DNA from: a bacterium
Lineage (GTDB): Bacteria > Zixibacteria > MSB-5A5 > GN15 > FEB-12
DNA: 7,167 nt
Direction: 5' to 3'
NCBI GenBank assembly: GCA_030619425.1
Contig: JAUXBJ010000078.1
Coordinates: forward strand, 1-7,167
Every line of letters begins with the position of its first letter. Position 1 is the first letter of the stretch. Below the pieces are notes generated by a model. It made no database searches. It saw only the letters and a program-made list of their open reading frames with translations, and had not been told where the DNA came from. The position numbers and the translations under genes are program-made. Shown here in pieces: positions 1 to 6,055 of the stretch.

Positions 1-2138
1 CCCTCGCCGAGAAAGGTCTCAACAAGCTTTATTCCCACCAGGCCAGCGCAATCAAACTGATTCGGGAGGACCGGGACGTGGTGGTGGTGACACCGACCGC
101 CTCCGGCAAAACGTTGTGCTACAACCTGCCGGTTCTGGACAAGATTTTGAAACAACCGGATACGCGCGCCCTTTACCTGTTCCCGACTAAGGCACTCTCG
201 CAGGATCAACTGGGAGAGTTGTACGATATGATCCAGAAGCTGGATGTCGATATCAAAACTTACACGTTCGACGGCGACACACCGCACACAGCGCGGCGGG
301 CGATCAGGTCAGCCGGACATATCGTCATCACCAACCCCGACATGCTGCACACCGGCATCCTTCCCCACCACACCAAGTGGATCAAGCTGTTCGAGAATCT
401 CAAGTATGTTGTAGTCGATGAGGTCCACCAGTATCGGGGCATCTTCGGATCCCACCTGGCCAACGTGATCAAAAGGCTGCGTCGCATCTGCAAATTCTAT
501 GGTTCGAATCCGACGTTCATCTGTTGTTCGGCCACCATCGCCAACCCGGACGAGTTAGCCGGACGCATCATCGGTCGACCGGTGAAGCTTGTTAACAACA
601 ACGGCGCTCCGGCTGGTGAGAAACATTTCCTGATCTACAATCCGCCGGTAATCAACAAGCAACTGGGGATGCGCAAGTCGGCTATCAAAGAGGCCTCACG
701 GTTGGCAACTTATTTTCTACGCCACCGTATTCAGACAATCGTTTTTGCCCGCTACCGGCTGTATGTCGAGGTGCTGCTGACTTATCTCCAACGCGAATTG
801 AAGGGCGACTTCGGTCGCGGCATCAAAATCGCCGGCTATCGCGGCGGCTACCTGCCGAACGAACGTCGACAGATTGAGCGGGGCTTGCGCGATGGATCCA
901 TCACCGGCGTCGTGTCGACCAATGCTCTGGAGTTGGGCGTTGATATCGGAAGTCTGGAGGTATCGATCATCGTCGGCTACCCCGGATCGATTGCCTCACT
1001 CTGGCAGCAGGCCGGCCGGGCCGGGCGTCGCAGTGGCGCCTCGTTGACGATCATGGTGGCCAATTCGTCCGCCATCAACCAGTTCTTGTGTACCGAGCCC
1101 AAGTACATTCTTGATAAGACGCCGGAGTCGGGTATAATTGATCCCGACAATCTGATCATAAGGACCAATCACCTTAAGTGCGGCGCCTTCGAACTTCCTT
1201 ACGATGAAGAAGACACGCGTACATGCGACGGCAGCGTCGAAATCCTCAACTACCTGGCGGATTCCAATGTGGTCAGACATTCCGGAAATCGTTACCATTG
1301 GTCATCCGAGATCTATCCCGCGGGGGAAGTGTCATTGCGCTCAGCTTCGCCGAAGAATTTCGTGATACTGAATGAAAACAAGAATTCCTCCGTGATTGGC
1401 GAAGTCGACTATTTTTCAGCGCCGATATTCCTCCACCCCGAGGCGATTTATCTGCACCGCGCCGATCAGTATCAGGTGACCAAACTCGATTGGGAAGGGC
1501 GCAAGGCGTACGTCAAGGAGACTAAGGTTGACTACTACACCGATGCTGAGACCAAGAGCGATCTGAAGGTGCTGGCGGTTAACGCTGAAACCCAGTTCGG
1601 TGACTCACGCATGAACCACGGCGAGGTGTCGGTCACCAGCGTCACCGTGATGTTTAAGAAAATCAAATTCCAGACACACGAAAACGTAGGTTCCGGCAAA
1701 CTTGATTTGCCGGAACTGGAGATGCATACCAGTGCGTTCTGGTACGCCTTTCCCGGTGATGTCTCCTTCCGCGTCGGTCTGGGCGGTTCCGACTTCGGCG
1801 GCGCTCTGCGAGGGTTGGCTAATATCCTGGGCAAGATAGCGCCGTTGTGGGTAATGTGCGACCCGCGCGACTTGCGCTCCATTTCGCAGGTGCGGGCGCC
1901 GTTCACGGAGCAACCCACTATTTATATCTATGAGAACATCCCCGGCGGAGTCGGTCTCTCGGAGAAACTGTTCAACGAGCACGAGCCCTTGTGGGCGGCC
2001 TGTCTGGAGCATCTCAGATCGTGCGCCTGTGAAGATGGCTGCCCCTCCTGTGTCGGGCCATCGATGGAGGTCGGGTCCGAGGGCAAGTCGGGCGCTATTC
2101 GTCTATTGGAGTTCATGCTGGCCCACGTGCCGGTGTAG
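1..2138 (+). CDS. DEAD/DEAH-box helicase with C-terminal cysteine cluster (MrfA/YprA-like, DUF1998), 5'-truncated
   Basis: This is an ATP-dependent superfamily 2 helicase of the group with a C-terminal metal-binding cysteine cluster; the characterised Bacillus subtilis member MrfA acts in repair of mitomycin-type DNA damage. The frame is open from base 3, so the gene begins before the window. The GTG at 78 is not the true start, because bases 3-77 encode a sensible N-terminal piece with a Q-like motif (LYSHQASAI). Numbering from that GTG, I see motif I TPTASGKT (5-12), Ia PTKALSQDQ (36-44), Ib TNPDML (85-90), II DEVH (114-117), III SAT (151-153), IV IVFARYR (221-227), V TNALELGVDIG (281-291) and VI QQAGRAGRR (310-318). 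Near the end, cysteines 649, 651, 655 and 658 form the four-cysteine zinc site expected of this family. About 711 residues are visible, and a full protein of roughly 750 would be normal. The family call is firm; the repair role is inferred from MrfA. No exonuclease partner (MrfB-like) follows. Confidence 0.93.
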   Translation, partial: LAEKGLNKLYSHQASAIKLIREDRDVVVVTPTASGKTLCYNLPVLDKILKQPDTRALYLFPTKALSQDQLGELYDMIQKLDVDIKTYTFDGDTPHTARRAIRSAGHIVITNPDMLHTGILPHHTKWIKLFENLKYVVVDEVHQYRGIFGSHLANVIKRLRRICKFYGSNPTFICCSATIANPDELAGRIIGRPVKLVNNNGAPAGEKHFLIYNPPVINKQLGMRKSAIKEASRLATYFLRHRIQTIVFARYRLYVEVLLTYLQRELKGDFGRGIKIAGYRGGYLPNERRQIERGLRDGSITGVVSTNALELGVDIGSLEVSIIVGYPGSIASLWQQAGRAGRRSGASLTIMVANSSAINQFLCTEPKYILDKTPESGIIDPDNLIIRTNHLKCGAFELPYDEEDTRTCDGSVEILNYLADSNVVRHSGNRYHWSSEIYPAGEVSLRSASPKNFVILNENKNSSVIGEVDYFSAPIFLHPEAIYLHRADQYQVTKLDWEGRKAYVKETKVDYYTDAETKSDLKVLAVNAETQFGDSRMNHGEVSVTSVTVMFKKIKFQTHENVGSGKLDLPELEMHTSAFWYAFPGDVSFRVGLGGSDFGGALRGLANILGKIAPLWVMCDPRDLRSISQVRAPFTEQPTIYIYENIPGGVGLSEKLFNEHEPLWAACLEHLRSCACEDGCPSCVGPSMEVGSEGKSGAIRLLEFMLAHVPV

Positions 2139-2227
2139 TGATGGCATCTACGAACGGAGACGCACCTGTTCACAGCCGTCACAGTGAAGCCGGACATGGG
2201 CTTGTGAAACAGCTTCTGGCAAGTCAG

Positions 2228-2719
2228 TTACTGACCGCGATGGAACCGTTTGTCCGCCCGCGTGTTGTCGGCGCGGTTTGATTTCCCTTTCAGCCAACCG
2301 AATCGAACATCTTCGGCCTCATCGAAAGGTGGAACGTACGGCTTAATATCCAGCACCGGCGTACCGTCGATAATGTCCAGGTTAGACACGTGGATGATGT
2401 TGCCGTCGATGCGATCAATCACTAATACTGAAAGGCCGATCGGATTGGGTCGCCGCGGCGCACGGGTAGCAAAAAGACCGCGCCTTTGATCGTCGAGATA
2501 CGGCTTGACCGTCAGCGCAAACCCCTCCGATAGATGCAAGTGAAAGAGCAGCACGAGGTGCGAAAAGCCATCGAGGTCACTCAGACCTTCGGTATACTCC
2601 GGAAGCAATTCGATACTGCCTGAAGCGCCGGAACTTCGACTGGGCTGAACGGGTGCGCCTTCGGGACTGCTGAACGGAGAGTGCACAACGCCGATAGGTT
2701 GGTAGGTAATACTATCCAT
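2228..2719 (-). CDS. trmO: TrmO/TsaA-like tRNA (A37) N6-methyltransferase, short single-domain form
   Basis: Probably the S-adenosylmethionine-dependent enzyme that N6-methylates the t6A37 base of certain tRNAs (UPF0066/TsaA family). The chosen ATG gives 163 residues opening with the family's usual start (YQPIGVVHSPF, 6-16). Diagnostic blocks are GLFATRAPRRPNPIGLS (81-97) and DIIDGTPVLDIKPYVP (115-130), both typical of the SAM-binding beta-barrel domain. An in-frame GTG at 2740 would add seven residues (MKSYLGD). I prefer ATG 2719 because the conserved domain begins right after it, although neither start has a well-spaced Shine-Dalgarno sequence. E. coli TrmO is about 235 residues with an extra C-terminal domain. 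Here the protein stops soon after the barrel with a short basic tail, as in many other bacterial and archaeal members. It is convergent to the helicase gene, 89 bases apart. The family is firm; the exact tRNA substrate is inferred. Confidence 0.9.
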   Translation of the reverse strand: MDSITYQPIGVVHSPFSSPEGAPVQPSRSSGASGSIELLPEYTEGLSDLDGFSHLVLLFHLHLSEGFALTVKPYLDDQRRGLFATRAPRRPNPIGLSVLVIDRIDGNIIHVSNLDIIDGTPVLDIKPYVPPFDEAEDVRFGWLKGKSNRADNTRADKRFHRGQ

Positions 2720-2989
2720 ATCCCCAAGATATGACTTCACTGCACCGGAGGTCCAGACTTATTTGCGGCGTTTCCGGCGGTATGAAGCCGGCAGCTTCAT
2801 GGAATTTAGCACAAGTAAGCAAGCCAGAACAAATGCAGCGGCGCAACGTTTTAGTGGACAAGTGCCGGCAAACACTTAATCGTAGGGCACAAGAGTAGCG
2901 ATATGATACCGGCTCGACTGCAACGCAGCGCTGCTGTGCCCGTTATGGTCAACCGGAGAGAACATGGATTCTTGGTGGATGAGTAGACT
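2720..2989. other. Divergent intergenic region between trmO-like and ZIP genes
   Basis: This stretch must contain the promoters for the minus-strand trmO-like gene and the plus-strand transporter. I see no convincing paired -35/-10 boxes. A TATGAT hexamer at 2902-2907 is a fair -10 for the transporter but lacks a -35 at the right spacing. TGGACA at 2855-2860 resembles a -35 but has no good partner. Other content is a perfect hairpin at 2782-2800, a 10-base palindrome GCAGCGCTGC at 2925-2934, a 38-codon minus-strand ORF (2759-2875) with one hydrophobic stretch and a basic tail, and a 15-residue ORF overlapping the transporter start. Confidence 0.5.
2782..2800. repeat. Short perfect inverted repeat (7-base arms)
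   Basis: ATGAAGC (2782-2788) and GCTTCAT (2794-2800) are exact complements around a five-base loop CGGCA. It lies about 60 bases upstream of the trmO-like start, so it could be a leader hairpin or a protein-binding site. No U-tract follows on either strand, so a terminator is unlikely. Confidence 0.4.
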
Positions 2990-3011
2990 ATGTCGTTCCT
3001 GGAATCATTGA
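2964..3011 (+). CDS. Possible upstream leader ORF overlapping the ZIP transporter start
   Basis: A 15-residue reading frame ([15 protein letters not shown], stop at 3009-3011) begins at ATG 2964, preceded by the purine-rich GGAGAG at 2954-2959. That is a better Shine-Dalgarno match than the GGTGG at 2974-2978 serving the transporter ATG at 2990. It ends 22 bases inside the transporter gene in another frame. It may couple translation or act as a leader peptide, but an ORF this short can occur by chance. Confidence 0.2.
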   Translation: MDSWWMSRLCRSWNH

Positions 3012-3808
3012 AAGACCTGAACCCGATTTGGCAGGCCTTGCTGGCAACTTGCTTTACCTGGTTTGTTACGGCGTTGGGCGCCGCTACCGTCTTCGTGGCC
3101 AGGGAGATGAAACGAAAAACTCTCGACGCCATGCTCGGCTTTGCCGCCGGCGTGATGATCGCCGCCAGCTATTGGTCGCTTCTGGCGCCGGCGATCGAGA
3201 TGTCCGAGGGTCAGTCATTACCCTCATGGGTTCCGGCTACCGTTGGGTTCTTGCTGGGTGCAGTTTTCCTGCGTGGCCTCGACCGCATCCTGCCCCACCT
3301 GCACCCAGGTTTCCCCACGGATCAGGCCGAAGGGATCAAGACCAGTTGGCAGCGTTCGACGCTCTTGATTATGGCCATTACACTGCATAATATTCCGGAA
3401 GGGCTGGCCGTGGGTATCGCTTTCGGCGCAGTGGCGGCCGGACTGCCGTCCGCGACCCTGGCGGGAGCAGTGGCTTTGGCTATTGGCATCGGTATACAGA
3501 ATTTCCCGGAGGGCCTGGCCGTGTCGATGCCGTTGCGACGCGAAGGCATGTCGCGGGCAAAATCGTTTTGGTACGGTCAACTTTCCGGTGTGGTCGAACC
3601 GGTCGCGGGTGTGCTGGGAGCGGCTCTGGTATTGATAGCGCGACCGATTCTTCCCTATGCGCTGGCTTTCGCCGCCGGGGCAATGATATTTGTGGTAGTG
3701 GAAGAACTGGTCCCCGAGTCACAGACCAGCGGCCACTCACACGCCGCCACCATGGGCGTTATGCTTGGCTTTGCAGTGATGATGGCTCTTGATGTGGCGT
3801 TGGGATAG
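2990..3808 (+). CDS. ZIP-family divalent metal transporter (GufA/BbZIP-like)
   Basis: An inner-membrane transporter of the ZIP family, probably importing zinc or related divalent metals into the cytoplasm. It has 272 residues, a usual length for bacterial ZIPs, with about eight hydrophobic segments (roughly 15-38, 47-67, 81-98, 123-150, 155-178, 197-217, 221-241, 252-270). The metal-site motifs are visible: HNIPEG at 133-138 in the fourth segment and QNFPEG at 170-175 in the fifth. Glu203 lies 29 residues after Glu174, the same distance as the third-helix metal ligand in Bordetella BbZIP as I recall it. The loop at 100-110 carries histidines (LPHLHPGF), and GHSH at 248-251 is a further His-rich spot. 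An in-frame TAG at 2984-2986 makes ATG 2990 the first possible start. The next gene follows after 52 bases in the same direction. Metal specificity cannot be read from the sequence. Confidence 0.92.
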   Translation: MSFLESLKDLNPIWQALLATCFTWFVTALGAATVFVAREMKRKTLDAMLGFAAGVMIAASYWSLLAPAIEMSEGQSLPSWVPATVGFLLGAVFLRGLDRILPHLHPGFPTDQAEGIKTSWQRSTLLIMAITLHNIPEGLAVGIAFGAVAAGLPSATLAGAVALAIGIGIQNFPEGLAVSMPLRREGMSRAKSFWYGQLSGVVEPVAGVLGAALVLIARPILPYALAFAAGAMIFVVVEELVPESQTSGHSHAATMGVMLGFAVMMALDVALG

Positions 3809-3814
3809 CAATTC

Positions 3815-3845
3815 GTAGGTCAGGAGGCTTGTCCCCCTGACACCT
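3815..3845 (+). terminator. Hairpin after the ZIP gene; weak terminator or REP-like palindrome
   Basis: Seven bases after the transporter stop, GTCAGGAGG (3819-3827) pairs with CCCCCTGAC (3833-3841) over nine positions with one mismatch, around a five-base loop. Flanking AGG and CCT can extend it. No T-run follows, so it is not a classic intrinsic terminator. It contains the 9-mer AGGCTTGTC and begins with GTAGGTC; both recur in the repeat cluster near 4574-4636, which suggests a dispersed extragenic palindrome. Confidence 0.45.
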
Positions 3846-3856
3846 TAATCAGGTGA
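3841..3856 (+). promoter_or_regulatory. Ribosome-binding site of the HEAT gene, able to pair with CACCT upstream
   Basis: AGGTGA (3851-3856) sits four bases before ATG 3861 and is the evident Shine-Dalgarno sequence. Its AGGTG is an exact complement of CACCT at 3841-3845, five bases upstream. The small hairpin would hide the site and competes for bases at the edge of the larger hairpin ending at 3841-3845. Confidence 0.4.
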
Positions 3857-3860
3857 TCGC

Positions 3861-4592
3861 ATGATTAGTCAACAAAACGACACAACCACACCTTCCCGGA
3901 AACAACGGAAGGCGGCGTTACGACAATTGCTGCACGAGCGCAACATGGATGCCGTTGAGGCAATGGCGCGCGAGGATCCACATGTGGTGCGGGTGTTGCC
4001 AACAATGCTGTTCGACCGTGAACCGCTGATATGCTGGCGCGCTATCGAGGCGTTGGGCAAAGTCGCGGCAGTTATCGCCGAAGCGGACCTGGAGCGCGTG
4101 CGCGTGATGATCCGTGCTCAGCTATGGCAGATGAACGACGAGTCCGGCAATGTCGGCTGGTACGCGGCCGAGGCAATCGGCGAGATTCTGTACAACGTGC
4201 CAATCCTGATCGATGAGTTCGGGCAACTGCTGCTGTCGTATCTTGACGAGGAACCGTTTGAACACGGCGCCCACTGGGCGGTGGCGCGAGTGGCTTCGCT
4301 GCGCCCCGACATCTACCGCGACCGCCTCGACGAACTCCTCCCCTCCCTTGAAAGCGATGATGCGTACATCCGAGCATTTGCGCTGTTGGCGTTGTTGCGG
4401 ATAGATCCGGAACGAGCCGGCCAGCATGCTTCGCGCCTCGTCAATGACCGGGCCGTTTTCAGCTACTATGATATCGAGGATGGAGAGTTGCGGGAGGCAA
4501 CTGTGGGTGCGATGGTGCAGTCATGCTCCCACAGCCCCGCCCTGGGCGGGGTGGGCCACCGGGGAAGTGCGAAAGACAGGCTTGTCTGTTGA
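3861..4592 (+). CDS. HEAT-repeat protein with repeat-derived C-terminal tail
   Basis: A predicted cytoplasmic all-helical protein of HEAT-like repeats, a scaffold for protein binding; no catalytic motif is visible. Repeating helix signatures are ICWRAIEALGKVA (57-69), VGWYAAEAIGEIL (98-110), AHWAVARVASL (137-147) and YIRAFALLALLRI (169-181). The block LWQMNDESGNVGW (88-100) resembles a HEAT family I recall from Desulfovibrio (DVU0298-like); that link is from memory. The start is supported by AGGTGA four bases upstream. The last ~22 residues (from about 222, SCSHSPALGG onward) are Gly/Ser-rich and unlike the helical body. They are encoded by the palindromic repeat DNA at 4526-4592, so the original stop appears to have been lost or replaced. 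It lies 52 bases downstream of the ZIP gene, possibly co-transcribed. Its function is unknown. Confidence 0.8.
   Translation: MISQQNDTTTPSRKQRKAALRQLLHERNMDAVEAMAREDPHVVRVLPTMLFDREPLICWRAIEALGKVAAVIAEADLERVRVMIRAQLWQMNDESGNVGWYAAEAIGEILYNVPILIDEFGQLLLSYLDEEPFEHGAHWAVARVASLRPDIYRDRLDELLPSLESDDAYIRAFALLALLRIDPERAGQHASRLVNDRAVFSYYDIEDGELREATVGAMVQSCSHSPALGGVGHRGSAKDRLVC
4526..4556. repeat. GC-rich palindrome inside the 3' end of the HEAT gene
   Basis: CCCCGCCC (4535-4542) and GGGCGGGG (4544-4551) are exact complements around one base. Outer arms CCCAC (4528-4532) and GTGGG (4551-4555) can extend the stem if three bases bulge. The hairpin is very stable and is translated as part of the HEAT protein's odd tail. 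It could also stop transcripts arriving from either of the convergent genes. Confidence 0.6.
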
Positions 4593-4636
4593 AACCCCAC
4601 CTACGGCGGACTGTCAGCGCAGGGGTTTCGACCTAC
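4574..4636. repeat. Cluster of inverted repeats between convergent genes
   Basis: AGACA (4574-4578) and TGTCT (4583-4587) form a small hairpin holding the 9-mer AGGCTTGTC (4578-4586), also found at 3825-3833. GAAACCCC (4591-4598) is the exact complement of GGGGTTTC (4622-4629), 23 bases apart. Read on the minus strand, GTAGGT precedes one arm directly and the other with a single C between. GTAGGTC also opens the hairpin at 3815. This looks like a dispersed extragenic repeat family and may end transcription of the YkgJ gene. Confidence 0.5.
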
Positions 4637-4640
4637 ACGA

Positions 4641-5480
4641 TCATTTGAGTTTCTGTTTGGCTTTCAACTCGGCGAGCTTGGTGTTGGCCACCGTGCTGTC
4701 GACTTTCATTGTGTCTTCACCGAACGCTGCAAACCGCAGCCACTGGCACCCGAACTTGAACAGTTCGACATCGTCGGTCTTGATCTTCTCGATAAGGGCG
4801 TCGTCCACATCGAACTTCTGCAGGAAAGTGCTTTCAAACACGAATTCGCGGAACTTGTCGATGTTGTAGCAGACCGTGAAGAACATCTCCATCCGGCCCG
4901 GATCGAGCTTGCCCCCCTTGTCGAAGAAAGAATGCAGCGTGAGATTCTTGAACAACTCGCCCATCTCGCTGTAGTCGTCGATCCCTTCGTTGTCCAACCA
5001 CTGAGCAACCGTTTGCTCTTTGTCCTCGCTGAACCCCTTGCAAACAGGTTCCTGCAACAGGAAGTAAAACTCCTTTTGCAGCGGGCCGGTTATCCCGTCC
5101 CGTGGCGAGGCGAGTCCGAGGGGATACATGCGGCAAGCCCAGGGGCGGTCTGCATACACTGTACAGCCGCTGTCGCCGACAAAATGACAGCTTTTACTCT
5201 CGTTCTCCTGCATAGCCAGCAGAATAACCGGGTAGTTGAGATTCTTATCAAACGGCGCGAGAGTGTACTTGCTCAGGAATTCCTGCGAGGAGATACCCAG
5301 GGCATTCTTGAGCCGTATAACATCGTACGGCGTCAGGAAGATGTTGACATCGGCACAGCACTCGTTGAAGCATGGCACACCCGGATGACAACGGAACTTG
5401 AACTTGGTATCAAGGTCCATCCGGGGATACTCTTTCTCATCTTTGAGAATGGCCTCTTTGAGGTTTTCGATTTCTTTCAT
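4641..5480 (-). CDS. YkgJ-family cysteine-cluster protein
   Basis: A predicted cytoplasmic metal-binding protein of the YkgJ (UPF0153, Fe-S oxidoreductase-like) family, whose biochemical role is not established. The 279 residues hold the two expected cysteine blocks: FRCHPGVPCFNECC (Cys31, 37, 41, 42) and a second block with Cys98 (SKSCHF), Cys106 (SGCTVYADRP) and Cys116 (ACRMYPLG), then Cys147. This arrangement suits a zinc or iron-sulfur site. The C-terminal half (about 150-279) is acidic and helical with no motif I recognise, and makes the protein longer than the minimal family domain. There is no signal peptide. The ATG at 5480 is supported by GAGGA (plus-strand 5488-5492) seven bases upstream, lying in the end of the preceding gene. 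The upstream gene's stop is only three bases away, so the two are very likely translationally coupled. Confidence 0.88.
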   Translation of the reverse strand: MKEIENLKEAILKDEKEYPRMDLDTKFKFRCHPGVPCFNECCADVNIFLTPYDVIRLKNALGISSQEFLSKYTLAPFDKNLNYPVILLAMQENESKSCHFVGDSGCTVYADRPWACRMYPLGLASPRDGITGPLQKEFYFLLQEPVCKGFSEDKEQTVAQWLDNEGIDDYSEMGELFKNLTLHSFFDKGGKLDPGRMEMFFTVCYNIDKFREFVFESTFLQKFDVDDALIEKIKTDDVELFKFGCQWLRFAAFGEDTMKVDSTVANTKLAELKAKQKLK

Positions 5481-5483
5481 TGG

Positions 5484-5753
5484 TCAGTCCTCATCTTCGA
5501 TAATACGGTCTCTCAGCGCCGATGCCGACCAGACCGGAATCGGCCCGGCAACACCGGTTTCCGGGTCGAGCCGATGCCGGTAGGAGACCTTCTGCTGGTA
5601 TTGTGAACTCATCCACTCCCAGCCTTTGATGTAGTAAGAGCACTCGTCGTTGAAGCAAACATACTGGGGATGCGTGCCCCAGTTGGCTTCGACCGGCGGT
5701 TGCCACTTCGACATTTTCTCTCCGCAGTGCGGACATTTGTCTGAATATTCCAT
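5484..5753 (-). CDS. Small zinc-ribbon protein with Ogr/Delta-type cysteine spacing
   Basis: An 89-residue protein with a four-cysteine zinc finger near its N-terminus: Cys7 and Cys10 (CPHC), then Cys33 and Cys38 (CFNDEC). The spacing C-x2-C-x22-C-x4-C matches that of the phage Ogr/Delta transcription activators, though the rest (WGTHPQYVCF, YIKGWEWM, SYRHRLDPETG, GPIPVWSASALRDRII) looks like a distinct conserved cellular family. DNA or RNA binding is possible but unproven. I chose ATG 5753. A TTG at 5771 in the same frame would add six residues (MLTIVP) without improving the match, and no good Shine-Dalgarno precedes either. It is the first gene of a two-gene unit with the YkgJ protein, three bases apart. 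Confidence 0.78.
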   Translation of the reverse strand: MEYSDKCPHCGEKMSKWQPPVEANWGTHPQYVCFNDECSYYIKGWEWMSSQYQQKVSYRHRLDPETGVAGPIPVWSASALRDRIIEDED

Positions 5754-5791
5754 GGGCACAATAGTAAGCAAAAAGTTCTGGGTTGGCCAGC

Positions 5792-5819
5792 ATTATCCTG
5801 GCATGTCAGTGTCGACACT
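5792..5819 (-). promoter_or_regulatory. Candidate promoter with overlapping 12-base palindrome for the zinc-ribbon/YkgJ operon
   Basis: On the minus strand GATAAT (plus 5792-5797) matches five of six -10 bases, about 40 bases before ATG 5753. A perfect palindrome AGTGTCGACACT (5808-5819) lies where the spacer and -35 region would be, and no good -35 hexamer is visible. That layout suits an activator- or repressor-controlled promoter. GCCAG/CTGGC arms (5786-5790, 5798-5802) flank the -10 box. All of this is pattern inference. Confidence 0.3.
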
Positions 5820-5825
5820 CTCGGT

Positions 5826-5968
5826 TCTGTCGTTCCCGCGCTCTCTGTCAATCCCGCGCAGGCGGGAATCCCTCCGATATCCCGTTCAAACGAAACCGAA
5901 GATGGCCCCCGCCTTCGCGGGGGTGACGGAATACGGCGGGGGTGACGGAATATGGTGGGGATGACAGA
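5826..5968. repeat. MITE-like composite inverted repeat, 143 bases
   Basis: The two halves are imperfect inverted copies bounded by TCTGTC (5826-5831) and GACAGA (5963-5968). The left half carries two 18-base units, TCTGTCGTTCCCGCGCTC and TCTGTCAATCCCGCGCAG, and a hairpin TCCCGC/GCGGGA (5852-5857, 5862-5867). The right half carries the hairpin CCCCCGC/GCGGGGG (5906-5912, 5917-5923, loop CTTC). The core resembles the GTCATTCCCGC...GCGGG type of dispersed repeat seen in many bacterial genomes. It has no ORF of its own, and I see no clear target-site duplication. Confidence 0.65.
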
Positions 5969-5973
5969 GGACC
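5917..5973 (+). repeat. Three tandem 19-base units
   Basis: Units start at 5917, 5936 and 5955. The first two differ at one base (GCGGGGGTGACGGAATACG, then ...ATATG) and the third is diverged (GTGGGGATGACAGAGGACC). They form the right end of the MITE-like element, and copy number may vary between strains. Confidence 0.7.
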
Positions 5974-5995
5974 GGTCATCAACACCTTCAAATGA

Positions 5996-6026
5996 AAGTC
6001 CTCCGGGCGAATTGCCCGGAGGACTT
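5996..6026 (-). terminator. Intrinsic terminator of aprA
   Basis: A perfect 13-base inverted repeat (AAGTCCTCCGGGC at 5996-6008 with its complement at 6014-6026) encloses a five-base loop. It lies 29 bases after the aprA stop. On the minus strand the stem runs into TCATTT, a short T-rich tail giving CTTTCATTT overall. The tail is modest, but the stem strength and position make a terminator the natural reading. Confidence 0.8.
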
Positions 6027-6055
6027 GTCGTGTCACATTCAAACCGAAGTCACAA

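Noticed and set aside
1535..2012. Minus-strand ORFs of 127 and 135 codons inside the helicase gene
   Set aside because: They are antisense to the conserved C-terminal half of the helicase and encode no recognisable protein.
1..2138. Helicase as part of a defence system such as DISARM (DrmA/DrmB carry DUF1998-like domains)
   Set aside because: Domain order, motifs and four-cysteine cluster fit the MrfA/YprA repair-type helicase. The neighbours include no methyltransferase for DNA, nuclease or phospholipase-D-like gene.
2139..2227. Terminator between the convergent helicase and trmO-like genes (AAGCC/GGCTT arms around 2187-2203)
   Set aside because: Only a five-base stem with a seven-base loop and no T-run; too weak to call.
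2851..3132. Minus-strand 93-codon ORF over the transporter start
   Set aside because: It overlaps the transporter's N-terminus and the upstream region, and the translation looks like random antisense sequence.
4500..4592. Frameshift in the HEAT gene's 3' end
   Set aside because: No alternative frame continues the helical-repeat pattern past 4524, so repeat insertion or stop loss explains the odd tail better than a frameshift.
4426..4869. Plus-strand 147-codon ORF spanning the HEAT 3' end and the YkgJ 3' end
   Set aside because: It crosses the repeat cluster and two supported genes in other frames, and its composition is Ser/Leu-rich without a motif, as expected of a shadow frame.
4932..5606. 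Plus-strand 224-codon ORF opposite the YkgJ gene
   Set aside because: It lies antisense to a well-supported protein with family cysteine motifs, crosses into the next gene, and its translation shows no recognisable domain.
5917..5973. Short CRISPR array
   Set aside because: The 19-base units are directly adjacent with no spacers, and no cas gene is present.
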